Source: Chloroflexota bacterium
GTDB taxonomy: Bacteria > Chloroflexota > Limnocylindria > P2-11E
Direction of reading: 5' to 3'
Assembly: GCA_005881085.1 (NCBI GenBank)
Contig: VBGU01000149.1
Span: forward strand, 1-6,197
Length of the DNA stretch: 6,197 bases
Below the pieces are notes generated by a model. It was not told where the DNA came from. It did no database searches and saw only the letters and a program-made list of their open reading frames with translations. This document shows, piece after piece, positions 1-4,596 of the stretch (position 1 is its first letter; each line of letters starts with the position of its first letter). The position numbers and the translations under genes are program-made.

Positions 1-305
1 GACGAGAAGACCCGATCACCGGACAGGCGATCTTCGCCTTCGTGACGCTTCGCGGAGGAAACGAGGGAAGTGAAGACCTGTCGAAAGAGCTACGCGAGCA
101 CGTCGTGAAGGCGATCGGATCGATCGCTCGTCCCAAGACGATCATGTTCACCCCCGAGTTACCGAAGACGCGTTCGGGAAAGATCATGCGAAGACTGCTT
201 CGCGATATCGCCAACGGGACGCCGCTCGGCGACACGACGACGCTGGCCGACTCCACCGTGGTCGAATCCATCCGAACCGCATCGTCATCCGGTAAGGACG
301 ACTAG
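1..305 (+). CDS. acs: acetyl-CoA synthetase, C-terminal part (5' end cut by the window)
   Basis: AMP-forming acetyl-CoA synthetase activates acetate with ATP and CoA to acetyl-CoA in the cytoplasm. Only the last 100 codons are here; the reading frame is open from base 3 and continues beyond the left edge, so the GTG at 42 is internal. The visible part is the mobile C-terminal domain: it reads DPITGQAIFAFVTL, then an amphipathic helix, IARPKTIMFTPELPKTRSGK, and IMRRLLRDIANG. The lysine in TRSGKIMRR (bases 180-182) is the conserved residue that in Acs proteins is needed for adenylation and is the target of reversible Pat/CobB acetylation. The tail LGDTTTLADSTVVESI also matches the usual Acs C-terminus, so this end is intact. 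The domain alone cannot fully exclude a propionyl-CoA synthetase relative, but the GDTTTLAD tail favours acs. It is followed by a transporter in the same direction after a 366-base gap. Confidence 0.93.
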   Translation, partial: REDPITGQAIFAFVTLRGGNEGSEDLSKELREHVVKAIGSIARPKTIMFTPELPKTRSGKIMRRLLRDIANGTPLGDTTTLADSTVVESIRTASSSGKDD

Positions 306-363
306 TAGCGGGCGGGACCTCTTCGACGCGTGCGGGTGGCACGGGCGAGCGGGTTGTGCGCGA

Positions 364-395
364 GCCGCGGGTCCCCCGGGGACCCACCTCGCGGC
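364..395 (+). terminator. GC-rich inverted repeat after acs, possible terminator
   Basis: GGGTCCCC (369-376), one C, then GGGGACCC (378-385) form a perfect inverted repeat. It is extended by GCCGC (364-368) pairing with GCGGC (391-395) across a 5-base bulge ACCTC. It lies 58 bases after the acs stop, where a terminator would be expected. There is no T-run behind it, so it is either a weak or factor-assisted terminator, an mRNA 3'-end stabiliser, or a protein-binding palindrome. Confidence 0.35.
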
Positions 396-456
396 ATGAG
401 CGAAGCGAATGACGCGGATGGTGGGGAGGGTGGCGGCGAGCGCGCGACCCCGAGCC

Positions 457-491
457 CGGGACAGGACCCGCACGCACTCGGGACATGACCC
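457..491. repeat. Pair of 13-bp direct repeats, 22 bp apart (operator-like)
   Basis: CGGGACAGGACCC (457-469) and CGGGACATGACCC (479-491) differ at one base. Their starts are 22 bp apart, about two turns of B-DNA, so a protein bound to both would sit on one face of the helix. Each unit is itself weakly symmetrical (GGG N6 CCC). They end 33 bases upstream of the candidate -35 of the transporter promoter, a place that suits an activator. The function is inferred from position and spacing only; in GC-rich DNA a chance match is possible. Confidence 0.4.
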
Positions 492-524
492 TCGCGCTCA
501 TCCTGCGACAGGCGAAAACCCGAA

Positions 525-553
525 TTGACGATGCGGAAGGAAAGACGTAGACA
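525..553 (+). promoter_or_regulatory. Candidate sigma-70-type promoter for the MFS gene
   Basis: TTGACG (525-530) matches five of six bases of the -35 consensus. After a 17-bp spacer comes TAGACA (548-553), a poor -10 with three matches. A second -10-like hexamer TATATC lies at 561-566, inside the near-palindrome CGCGCTATATCGCG (556-569, 12 of 14 symmetrical), but its spacing to this -35 is too long. Either element would leave a leader of roughly 100 bases before the TTG start. Moderate to weak evidence. Confidence 0.35.
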
Positions 554-658
554 AGCGCGCTATATCGCGTGCGTTGGGGGTTTGGTGGGAGGTGACGGCC
601 AGGCAATCGAGCACTCATTGAACTGATCTTCTCGAAGCTCGTTCATCGCGTCGTCAGT

Positions 659-666
659 AAAGGGGG
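659..666 (+). promoter_or_regulatory. Ribosome binding site that decides the TTG start of the MFS gene
   Basis: The purine run AAAGGGGG (659-666) is a good Shine-Dalgarno sequence and ends 5 bases before TTG at 672. It supports that TTG as the start. The nearby ATG at 718 is out of frame, so no ATG start competes near this position. Confidence 0.7.
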
Positions 667-671
667 AAACA

Positions 672-2222
672 TTGGCAACGCGAACCGCCACCGCGGCCGC
701 CACGACGAGGCCTACATATGGTCTGCCCTTCGTGATCACGGCCGCCTCGGCCGGAACCATCATCGAGTGGTACGACTTCTATCTCTACGCGACTTTGACT
801 CCGTTCCTCGCGCCGATCTTCTTCCCGAGCGACAACCCGACCGCGTCCGCGCTCTCGGCATTCGCCGCGTATGCGGCGGGCTTCCTCGTCCGCCCCTTTG
901 GCGCGGTGGTCTTCGGCGCGCTCGGCGACATCATCGGTCGCAAGTACACGTTCCTGGTGACCATCTCGGTCATGGGTATCGCGACCGTGCTGGTCGGCTT
1001 TCTACCGACGTACGCGCAGATCGGAGTCATCGCTCCGATCATCCTCGTGCTCCTCAGGCTCGCTCAAGGTCTCGCGCTCGGCGGGGAATACGGCGGCGCG
1101 GCGATCTACGTCGCGGAGCACGCACCCGACAACAAGCGCGGCCTCTACACGTCATGGATCCAGACGACCGCGACCGTTGGGTTCTTCCTGGCGCTCGCGA
1201 TCATCCTGTTCTTCCGCTTGAACATGACCGCGCAGGACTTCGCGTCGCAGGGCTGGCGCTATCCGTTCTGGATCTCCGCGGTCCTCGTCGTGCTCGCCCT
1301 GTACATCCGGATCAAGCTCCAGGAGACACCTCTCTTCGCGCGCCTCAAGGAGGCGAAGCAGGCGGTCACCGGCGCCGGCAACTGGGCCAGCGAGGCCTTC
1401 AGCGGCCGGAAAATCCCCACGATCCTTCTGGTCCTCCTCGGACTCACCGCGGGCCAAGGGGTGGTCTGGTATCAGGGCCAGTTCCAGGCGAACTTCTTCA
1501 TGACCACGTACCTGAAGCTGAGCTTCCAGCAGTCGTACACGATCATGCTCTGGGCGGTTGCCCTGGGCACGCCGTTCTTCCTTGTCTTCGGGTGGCTCTC
1601 CGACAAGATCGGCCGCAAGGTGATCATCCTGGCGGGCTGCCTGATCGCGGCAGTGACCTATATCCCGATCTACCACGCGATGACCGATGCGGCGAACGTG
1701 AAGCGCGACGCGACCGGTCTCATCACGGGTGCGGATCCGAACACGCTACTTCTCATCGGCCTGGTGTGGATCCAGGTCATCTACGTGACGATGGTGTACG
1801 GCCCGATCGCGGCATTCCTCGTGGAGTACTTCCGCGCGAAGGTGCGCTACACCTCACTGTCTATCCCGTACCACTTCGGGAACGGCTGGTTCGGCGGCCT
1901 TCTTCCGCTGCTCTTTACGGCTCTCGTCGGTGCGACCTACCCCGAGGGCGTCAAGAACGCCGCCGGGCAGCTCCTCTACGTCCCGTTCGGCAAGAACTTC
2001 TTCGGCCTGCCGATCGACTCATCGATCAGCCTCCGCCAGTTCAACACGACCAACGATCCGAACGGGAACCCGTATCTCGGGCTCGCCTACGTGATCACGG
2101 TCGCGCTGATGACCGTCGTCCTCGGCACGCTCTTCTTACGCGAACCGCGCGGGGCGAAGATCTGGAGCGAGGTCGGTGGCGAGGAACCGGGCATGCTCAG
2201 CGAGGCGACACCCGCCGAATAG
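672..2222 (+). CDS. MFS transporter, metabolite:H+ symporter (MHS) type
   Basis: A 516-residue cytoplasmic-membrane secondary transporter with about 12 hydrophobic segments. The first helix carries GTIIEWYDFYLYA (28-40), a hallmark of the MHS group (ProP, KgtP, ShiA relatives). The loop 2-3 motif A is GALGDIIGRK (82-91), and its repeat in the second half is GWLSDKIGRK (307-316). RLAQGLALGGEYGG (129-142) is the motif-B region in helix 4, with the conserved Arg129. The second half has two longer loops, about 336-357 and 421-465 (with YPEGVKNAAGQ), which makes the protein longer than ProP-like members of about 440-500 residues. The family imports organic acids, betaines or shikimate with protons. 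Lying downstream of acs suggests a carboxylate substrate, but that is inference. TTG start with a strong Shine-Dalgarno sequence; TAG stop followed by a strong terminator. Family certain, substrate unknown. Confidence 0.92.
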   Translation: MATRTATAAATTRPTYGLPFVITAASAGTIIEWYDFYLYATLTPFLAPIFFPSDNPTASALSAFAAYAAGFLVRPFGAVVFGALGDIIGRKYTFLVTISVMGIATVLVGFLPTYAQIGVIAPIILVLLRLAQGLALGGEYGGAAIYVAEHAPDNKRGLYTSWIQTTATVGFFLALAIILFFRLNMTAQDFASQGWRYPFWISAVLVVLALYIRIKLQETPLFARLKEAKQAVTGAGNWASEAFSGRKIPTILLVLLGLTAGQGVVWYQGQFQANFFMTTYLKLSFQQSYTIMLWAVALGTPFFLVFGWLSDKIGRKVIILAGCLIAAVTYIPIYHAMTDAANVKRDATGLITGADPNTLLLIGLVWIQVIYVTMVYGPIAAFLVEYFRAKVRYTSLSIPYHFGNGWFGGLLPLLFTALVGATYPEGVKNAAGQLLYVPFGKNFFGLPIDSSISLRQFNTTNDPNGNPYLGLAYVITVALMTVVLGTLFLREPRGAKIWSEVGGEEPGMLSEATPAE

Positions 2223-2240
2223 AGGCACTCACCGCACATG

Positions 2241-2270
2241 AAAGAGGGAGGCTTCGTGCCTCCCTCTTTT
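2241..2270 (+). terminator. Rho-independent terminator, probably bidirectional
   Basis: AAAGAGGGAGGC (2241-2252), loop TTCGT, then GCCTCCCTCTTT (2258-2269) make a perfect 12-bp stem with a T-run (2267-2270). It lies 18 bases after the MFS stop. On the other strand the stem also ends in TTT, so it can serve the convergent small membrane protein gene, whose stop codon ends at 2271. Transcripts from both sides therefore meet at one hairpin. Confidence 0.92.
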
Positions 2271-2474
2271 CTACTTCTGCCCGAGACGCTTGAGCCGCTC
2301 CTCTTCAGCGATCTCCGCGTCGAGCCCCGTCCGCCGGCTCCATGACTCCCAGCCTTCCCAATTCGCCATGAAGAACGTGTAGCAGACGACGTACATGCCG
2401 GCGAGGAGGCAGATGGTCGATCCGAGGAGGAGGACTGCCCCTACGGGATCGACGGCGTCGGGTTGCGCGCCCAC
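2271..2474 (-). CDS. Small single-pass membrane protein, unknown function
   Basis: A 67-residue protein that I do not recognise as a named family. A short N-terminus (about 1-10) is followed by one hydrophobic span, about residues 11-35 (VGAVLLLGSTICLLAGMYVV onward), with two cysteines at 22 and 31. Next comes a tryptophan-rich stretch NWEGWESWSR (38-47) and then a charged, likely helical tail IAEEERLKRLGQK. Codons are strongly G/C at the third position, which supports real coding. The GTG start at 2474 has no clear Shine-Dalgarno sequence, and a TTG two codons upstream is an alternative. It begins 39 bases after the stop of the tandem-GNAT gene on the same strand, so the two are probably one transcript. 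The stop sits directly on the shared terminator. The likely topology is one membrane anchor with a cytoplasmic charged tail, which is inference. Confidence 0.7.
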   Translation of the reverse strand: MGAQPDAVDPVGAVLLLGSTICLLAGMYVVCYTFFMANWEGWESWSRRTGLDAEIAEEERLKRLGQK

Positions 2475-2513
2475 GGGGCAAGGCTAGTCCGCGAGCCCGG
2501 CCGCTGTCGTGTT

Positions 2514-3554
2514 TCAGTGCAAGAGCGGCTTCTCGAGCTGGACGTGCGCCGGAAGGAGCTGATATCCGAGCTTGGCGTTGATCTCGCGCATTGCCTTGTT
2601 CGGCTCGTCGTTGGTGGTGAGCATCGCGCGCAGGCCCTTCGCCTTCGCCCGCAAGAGCGCTTCGACCTTGATCGCCGTGGCGATACCGCGGCCGCGATAG
2701 GCGCGCCCGACCCCGGTCATCCAGGTATACCCATCCAGGGACTCGCGCTTCCCGGTCGTGGTCAAGGCCGCGATGGTCTCACCGTCGTACGCGATGACCG
2801 ACGCGTCCGAGATCATCTGGCCGCTCTCGAAGGCGATCTGGCGGAAGCGCTCGAATGGCCAGTGCGGCGTTGGCGTCGCCCAGGGGATGTCCTCCCACAT
2901 CGGCTTCTCCGCGTCGTGGAGGGCTCGGATAAACCGCTCGCGGCTCTCCCCGTCGCGGCCGTCGAGGATCTCGTCGATCGTCCGAAGCGCGATGCCCGAT
3001 CGCCGGACCTCGTCGACGCCCGCGCTGAACGGGCTGGGATCGAAACTCGCGAGCTCGACGTACGACTCGATCCGACGGCCGATCTCACGGAAACCGCGTT
3101 TCGCGGCCCACTCCAACGAGTCGGGGTGCGCAGCGCTCGCACCGGCCAGGAATCGCGGTGCCTTTCGGCGCACGGCTTCGTCGAGGATCACCGCGAGCAG
3201 CGAGCTCGCGATTCCCTTGCCGCGATCCGCTCGCGCGACCGAGACGCCGCCGCTCTGCGCGCCGTCGGGGTGCCGGAATGCGCCGCCATTGCTGACGTCG
3301 GCCATCGCCGCGATGCGCCCCGATTCGTCCTCGACGACGAGTCGAAGGAGCGAATCGTCCGGGGACATCGCTTCCCAGATTCGCCACTCCTCGGCGCTGC
3401 CCTGCTCCATCAGCCCGTACCAGGTGTTTCGTTCGGCGATCCACGGCGCGCGGTCGCGCTCCTCGAATGGACGCGCGCGGTATCCCCTGGGGAGGCTCGC
3501 CGTCAGCCGGTCGGTATCCAGGGCGATCACCCGCGGGACGATAGTGGTGGGCAT
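2514..3554 (-). CDS. Tandem GNAT-domain N-acetyltransferase
   Basis: A 346-residue cytoplasmic protein made of two GNAT folds, which transfer an acyl group from acyl-CoA to an amine. In the first half, VSVARADRGKGIASSLL (104-120) is motif A with the R-G-K-G-I-A pyrophosphate loop (111-116), followed by AHPDSLEWAAKRGFREIGRR (142-161), the motif B region. In the second half, TGVGRAYRGRGIATAI (280-295) carries R-G-R-G-I-A (287-292), and TNDEPNKAMREINAKLGYQ (314-332) is the very typical N-xx-M-xx-x-N-xx-L-G-Y ending. Both loops look intact, so both halves could bind acetyl-CoA, although in many tandem GNATs (MshD, for example) only one is active. The substrate cannot be told. The ATG at 3554 lacks a Shine-Dalgarno sequence. 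A weak promoter (TTGTCA at 3592-3587, GATTTG at 3568-3563) would give an almost leaderless message. It is followed by a small membrane protein gene. Confidence 0.88.
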   Translation of the reverse strand: MPTTIVPRVIALDTDRLTASLPRGYRARPFEERDRAPWIAERNTWYGLMEQGSAEEWRIWEAMSPDDSLLRLVVEDESGRIAAMADVSNGGAFRHPDGAQSGGVSVARADRGKGIASSLLAVILDEAVRRKAPRFLAGASAAHPDSLEWAAKRGFREIGRRIESYVELASFDPSPFSAGVDEVRRSGIALRTIDEILDGRDGESRERFIRALHDAEKPMWEDIPWATPTPHWPFERFRQIAFESGQMISDASVIAYDGETIAALTTTGKRESLDGYTWMTGVGRAYRGRGIATAIKVEALLRAKAKGLRAMLTTNDEPNKAMREINAKLGYQLLPAHVQLEKPLLH

Positions 3555-3674
3555 GCGGGCGTCAAATCGCGTCCGACACCTCGCCGTGACAAGACCGACA
3601 TCGCTCCGACTTCATCAAGGCGGCCATGGCACCGCATTTGCCCGTATTTGGGCGGCCCACGGACGGTGTGAACC

Positions 3675-3682
3675 AAGGAGGT
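3675..3682 (+). promoter_or_regulatory. Perfect Shine-Dalgarno sequence of the CsbD-like gene
   Basis: AAGGAGGT is fully complementary to the 16S rRNA 3' end and sits 6 bases before ATG at 3689. It fixes the start there and not at an ATG 63 bases upstream in the same frame. It stands out, because the other genes in this window, apart from the MFS gene, have weak or no such signal. This suggests high expression of the stress protein. Confidence 0.9.
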
Positions 3683-3688
3683 AATCGA

Positions 3689-3871
3689 ATGGACGACAAG
3701 ATCGAAGGCAAGTGGGACCAGGCCAAGGGCAAGGTCAAGGAAGAGGCGGGCAAGCTCGGCGGCGACAAGTCGACCGAGATCGGCGGCAAGGTCGATCAAG
3801 CCAAGGGCAAGCTCAAGGAAGGCCTCGGCGAGGTCAAGGAAGAGCTTCACGACGAGCGGGTCGACCGCTAA
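3689..3871 (+). CDS. CsbD-like general stress protein
   Basis: A 60-residue, very hydrophilic Lys/Glu/Gly-rich protein. It opens with DKIEGKWDQAKGKVKEEAGK (3-22), which matches the CsbD family pattern of I-x-G-K-W-x-Q-x-K-G-K-V-K. The second half repeats the first: KVDQAKGKLKEGLGE (34-48) mirrors KWDQAKGKVKEEAGK (8-22) with an offset of 26 residues. Length is normal for the family (about 55-70). CsbD is a general-stress protein under SigB in Bacillus subtilis. The molecular function is unknown, and here stress control is only inferred, since I see no convincing promoter in the 134-base divergent gap to the GNAT gene. The start is set by the perfect Shine-Dalgarno sequence. A strong hairpin 22 bases after the TAA may end its transcript. 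Confidence 0.9.
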   Translation: MDDKIEGKWDQAKGKVKEEAGKLGGDKSTEIGGKVDQAKGKLKEGLGEVKEELHDERVDR

Positions 3872-3893
3872 CTAGCGCACCCGCGGTGACGCG

Positions 3894-3930
3894 AGGCCCG
3901 GGCGCACAATGTGACGGTGCGTCCGGGTCT
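3894..3930 (+). terminator. Strong hairpin after csbD that covers the next gene's start codon
   Basis: The left arm 3894-3907 (AGGCCCGGGCGCAC) pairs over all 14 positions with the right arm 3917-3930 (GTGCGTCCGGGTCT), counting two G-U pairs. The loop is the 9 bases AATGTGACG. It is followed by TTGCTTGTTG, a broken T-rich stretch. Position and structure suit a terminator for the CsbD-like gene. However, both possible GTG starts of the lipoprotein gene (3911 and 3917) lie in its loop or right arm, so it could also hide that start and control translation. Confidence 0.55.
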
Positions 3931-4240
3931 TTGCTTGTTGCTCGTCAGCGCGGTTTTTCTCGGCGCCTGCGGCGCTCCGGTCGCGAAGACCGTGGCGCGC
4001 GACCTCCCACCGGTGACGCTCGTCGCGAGCGCGAACGATGAGGTCACCGTCAACGTTTTGGAGCTCATCTGTCAGAGCTGCGCCGAGCACATCGTTGCCA
4101 GTTGCCGGCAGATCGAGGGCGTCGTCTCGGTCAAGGCCGACCGCAAAGAGAAGCTGATCACCCTGCATTTCGATTCGTCTCTCACCACTCGCGAGCGGAT
4201 CCTCGCTGCCGTCGACGACGTGGTCGCGTCCATCCCCTGA
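3911..4240 (+). CDS. Lipoprotein with heavy-metal-associated (HMA) domain
   Basis: A 109-residue exported protein. An N-terminal signal (VRPGLCLLLVSAVFLGAC) has one Arg, a hydrophobic core and the lipobox LGAC. Cys20 would be lipidated, tethering the protein to the outer face of the membrane. After a short linker, residues 44-107 form a ferredoxin-like HMA domain: a beta strand EVTVNVLEL, the metal-binding loop ICQSC (Cys54 and Cys57), a helix, then the G-V-V-S-V-K-A-D strand and a final helix RERILAAVDDVV. The loop fits C-x-x-C of CopZ, MerP and the P-type ATPase domains, but the usual Met before the first Cys is Ile. It probably binds Cu+, Zn2+ or Hg2+ outside the cell; the metal is not readable. 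GTG at 3911 is used; GTG at 3917 is equally possible. There is no Shine-Dalgarno sequence, and a -10-like CACAAT at 3905-3910 would allow a leaderless message. The stop overlaps the next gene's proposed CTG. Confidence 0.85.
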   Translation: MTVRPGLCLLLVSAVFLGACGAPVAKTVARDLPPVTLVASANDEVTVNVLELICQSCAEHIVASCRQIEGVVSVKADRKEKLITLHFDSSLTTRERILAAVDDVVASIP

Positions 4241-4596
4241 CCCTCGGCCGCACCCTCGTCGCGCATCACGCCGATCCGATCGGACACCTTGTCGGCTTAC
4301 TGTCGTTCGCTCGTCCGCGGCGTCGGGACGGCTGCTTTCTCTACGTCAGCGATCGCGGTCTCGCGAATCTCGTTCTGACCCGGCGTGGCTTCGGCGCGAT
4401 CACGTTCGGCCACGTGATCGTCGCGAGCTTCGAACCGACGCCCGCGGTCTGGCGTCACGAGCTGCGCCACGTCGCGCAGTACGAACGCCTCGGGCTTTCG
4501 TTCCTGCCGCTCTACCTGTGGTATCGCGTGAGATACGGATATTTCGAGCATCCGTTGGAGCGAGACGCGTCGGAAGACCCTAGGCTCTTTTCGTAG
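4237..4596 (+). CDS. Small HExxH-motif protein, putative zinc-dependent peptidase-like
   Basis: A 119-residue protein if started at CTG 4237. The core reads ITFGHVIVAS (55-64), then WRHELRHVAQYERLGLSF (72-89), which contains H74-E75-x-x-H78, the zincin metal and catalytic motif. A hydrophobic aromatic segment LPLYLWYRVRYGY and HPLERDA (105-111) follow; Glu104 or Glu108 could be a third metal ligand. I recall similar small proteins in high-GC bacteria but cannot name a family, and peptidase activity is not shown. No ATG, GTG or TTG exists in frame between TTG 4102 (deep inside the lipoprotein gene) and GTG 4414 (which would cut off half the protein). CTG 4237 overlaps the preceding TGA as CTGA, the usual geometry of translational coupling. 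The sequence upstream in this frame is Arg-rich and looks non-coding. Its TAG shares one base with the lpd GTG. Confidence 0.72.
   Translation: MTLGRTLVAHHADPIGHLVGLLSFARPRRRDGCFLYVSDRGLANLVLTRRGFGAITFGHVIVASFEPTPAVWRHELRHVAQYERLGLSFLPLYLWYRVRYGYFEHPLERDASEDPRLFS

Larger units (their letters stand above)
306..671. other. 366-base non-coding gap between acs and the MFS gene
   Basis: I see no convincing gene here on either strand. The minus-strand frames that cross it give Arg/Pro/Ser-rich translations without any recognisable domain. What it does contain is a GC-rich inverted repeat soon after acs (364-395), two near-identical 13-bp direct repeats exactly 22 bp apart (457-469 and 479-491), a candidate promoter (525-553), a near-palindrome centred on TATA (556-569), and the ribosome binding site of the transporter (659-666). 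The order repeats, promoter, leader, start suggests that the transporter is transcribed from its own regulated promoter and not only by read-through from acs. Confidence 0.6.

Noticed and set aside
184..618. 144-codon minus-strand frame over the end of acs and the following gap
   Set aside because: Arg/Ser/Pro-rich with no motif and partly antisense to acs; no ribosome binding site seen.
560..763. 67-codon minus-strand frame over the transporter's leader and 5' end
   Set aside because: Its first part is antisense to the conserved MFS N-terminus; the rest has no features and no ribosome binding site.
767..2293. 508-codon plus-strand frame overlapping the transporter
   Set aside because: Arg/Pro/Gly-rich shadow in another frame of the MFS gene. 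The MFS frame has membrane helices and family motifs.
2463..3684. Plus-strand open frames (402 and 308 codons) opposite the GNAT gene
   Set aside because: They have no recognisable domain, while the minus strand shows two complete GNAT motif sets.
3626..3688. Upstream ATG (3626) as the start of the CsbD-like protein
   Set aside because: It would add 21 residues outside the family pattern, and the perfect Shine-Dalgarno sequence points to ATG 3689.
3527..3850. Leu-rich minus-strand frame that looks like amphipathic or membrane helices
   Set aside because: It is the mirror of the Lys/Glu-rich CsbD-like gene; antisense AAG and GAG codons read as Leu and Phe. The CsbD gene has a perfect Shine-Dalgarno sequence.
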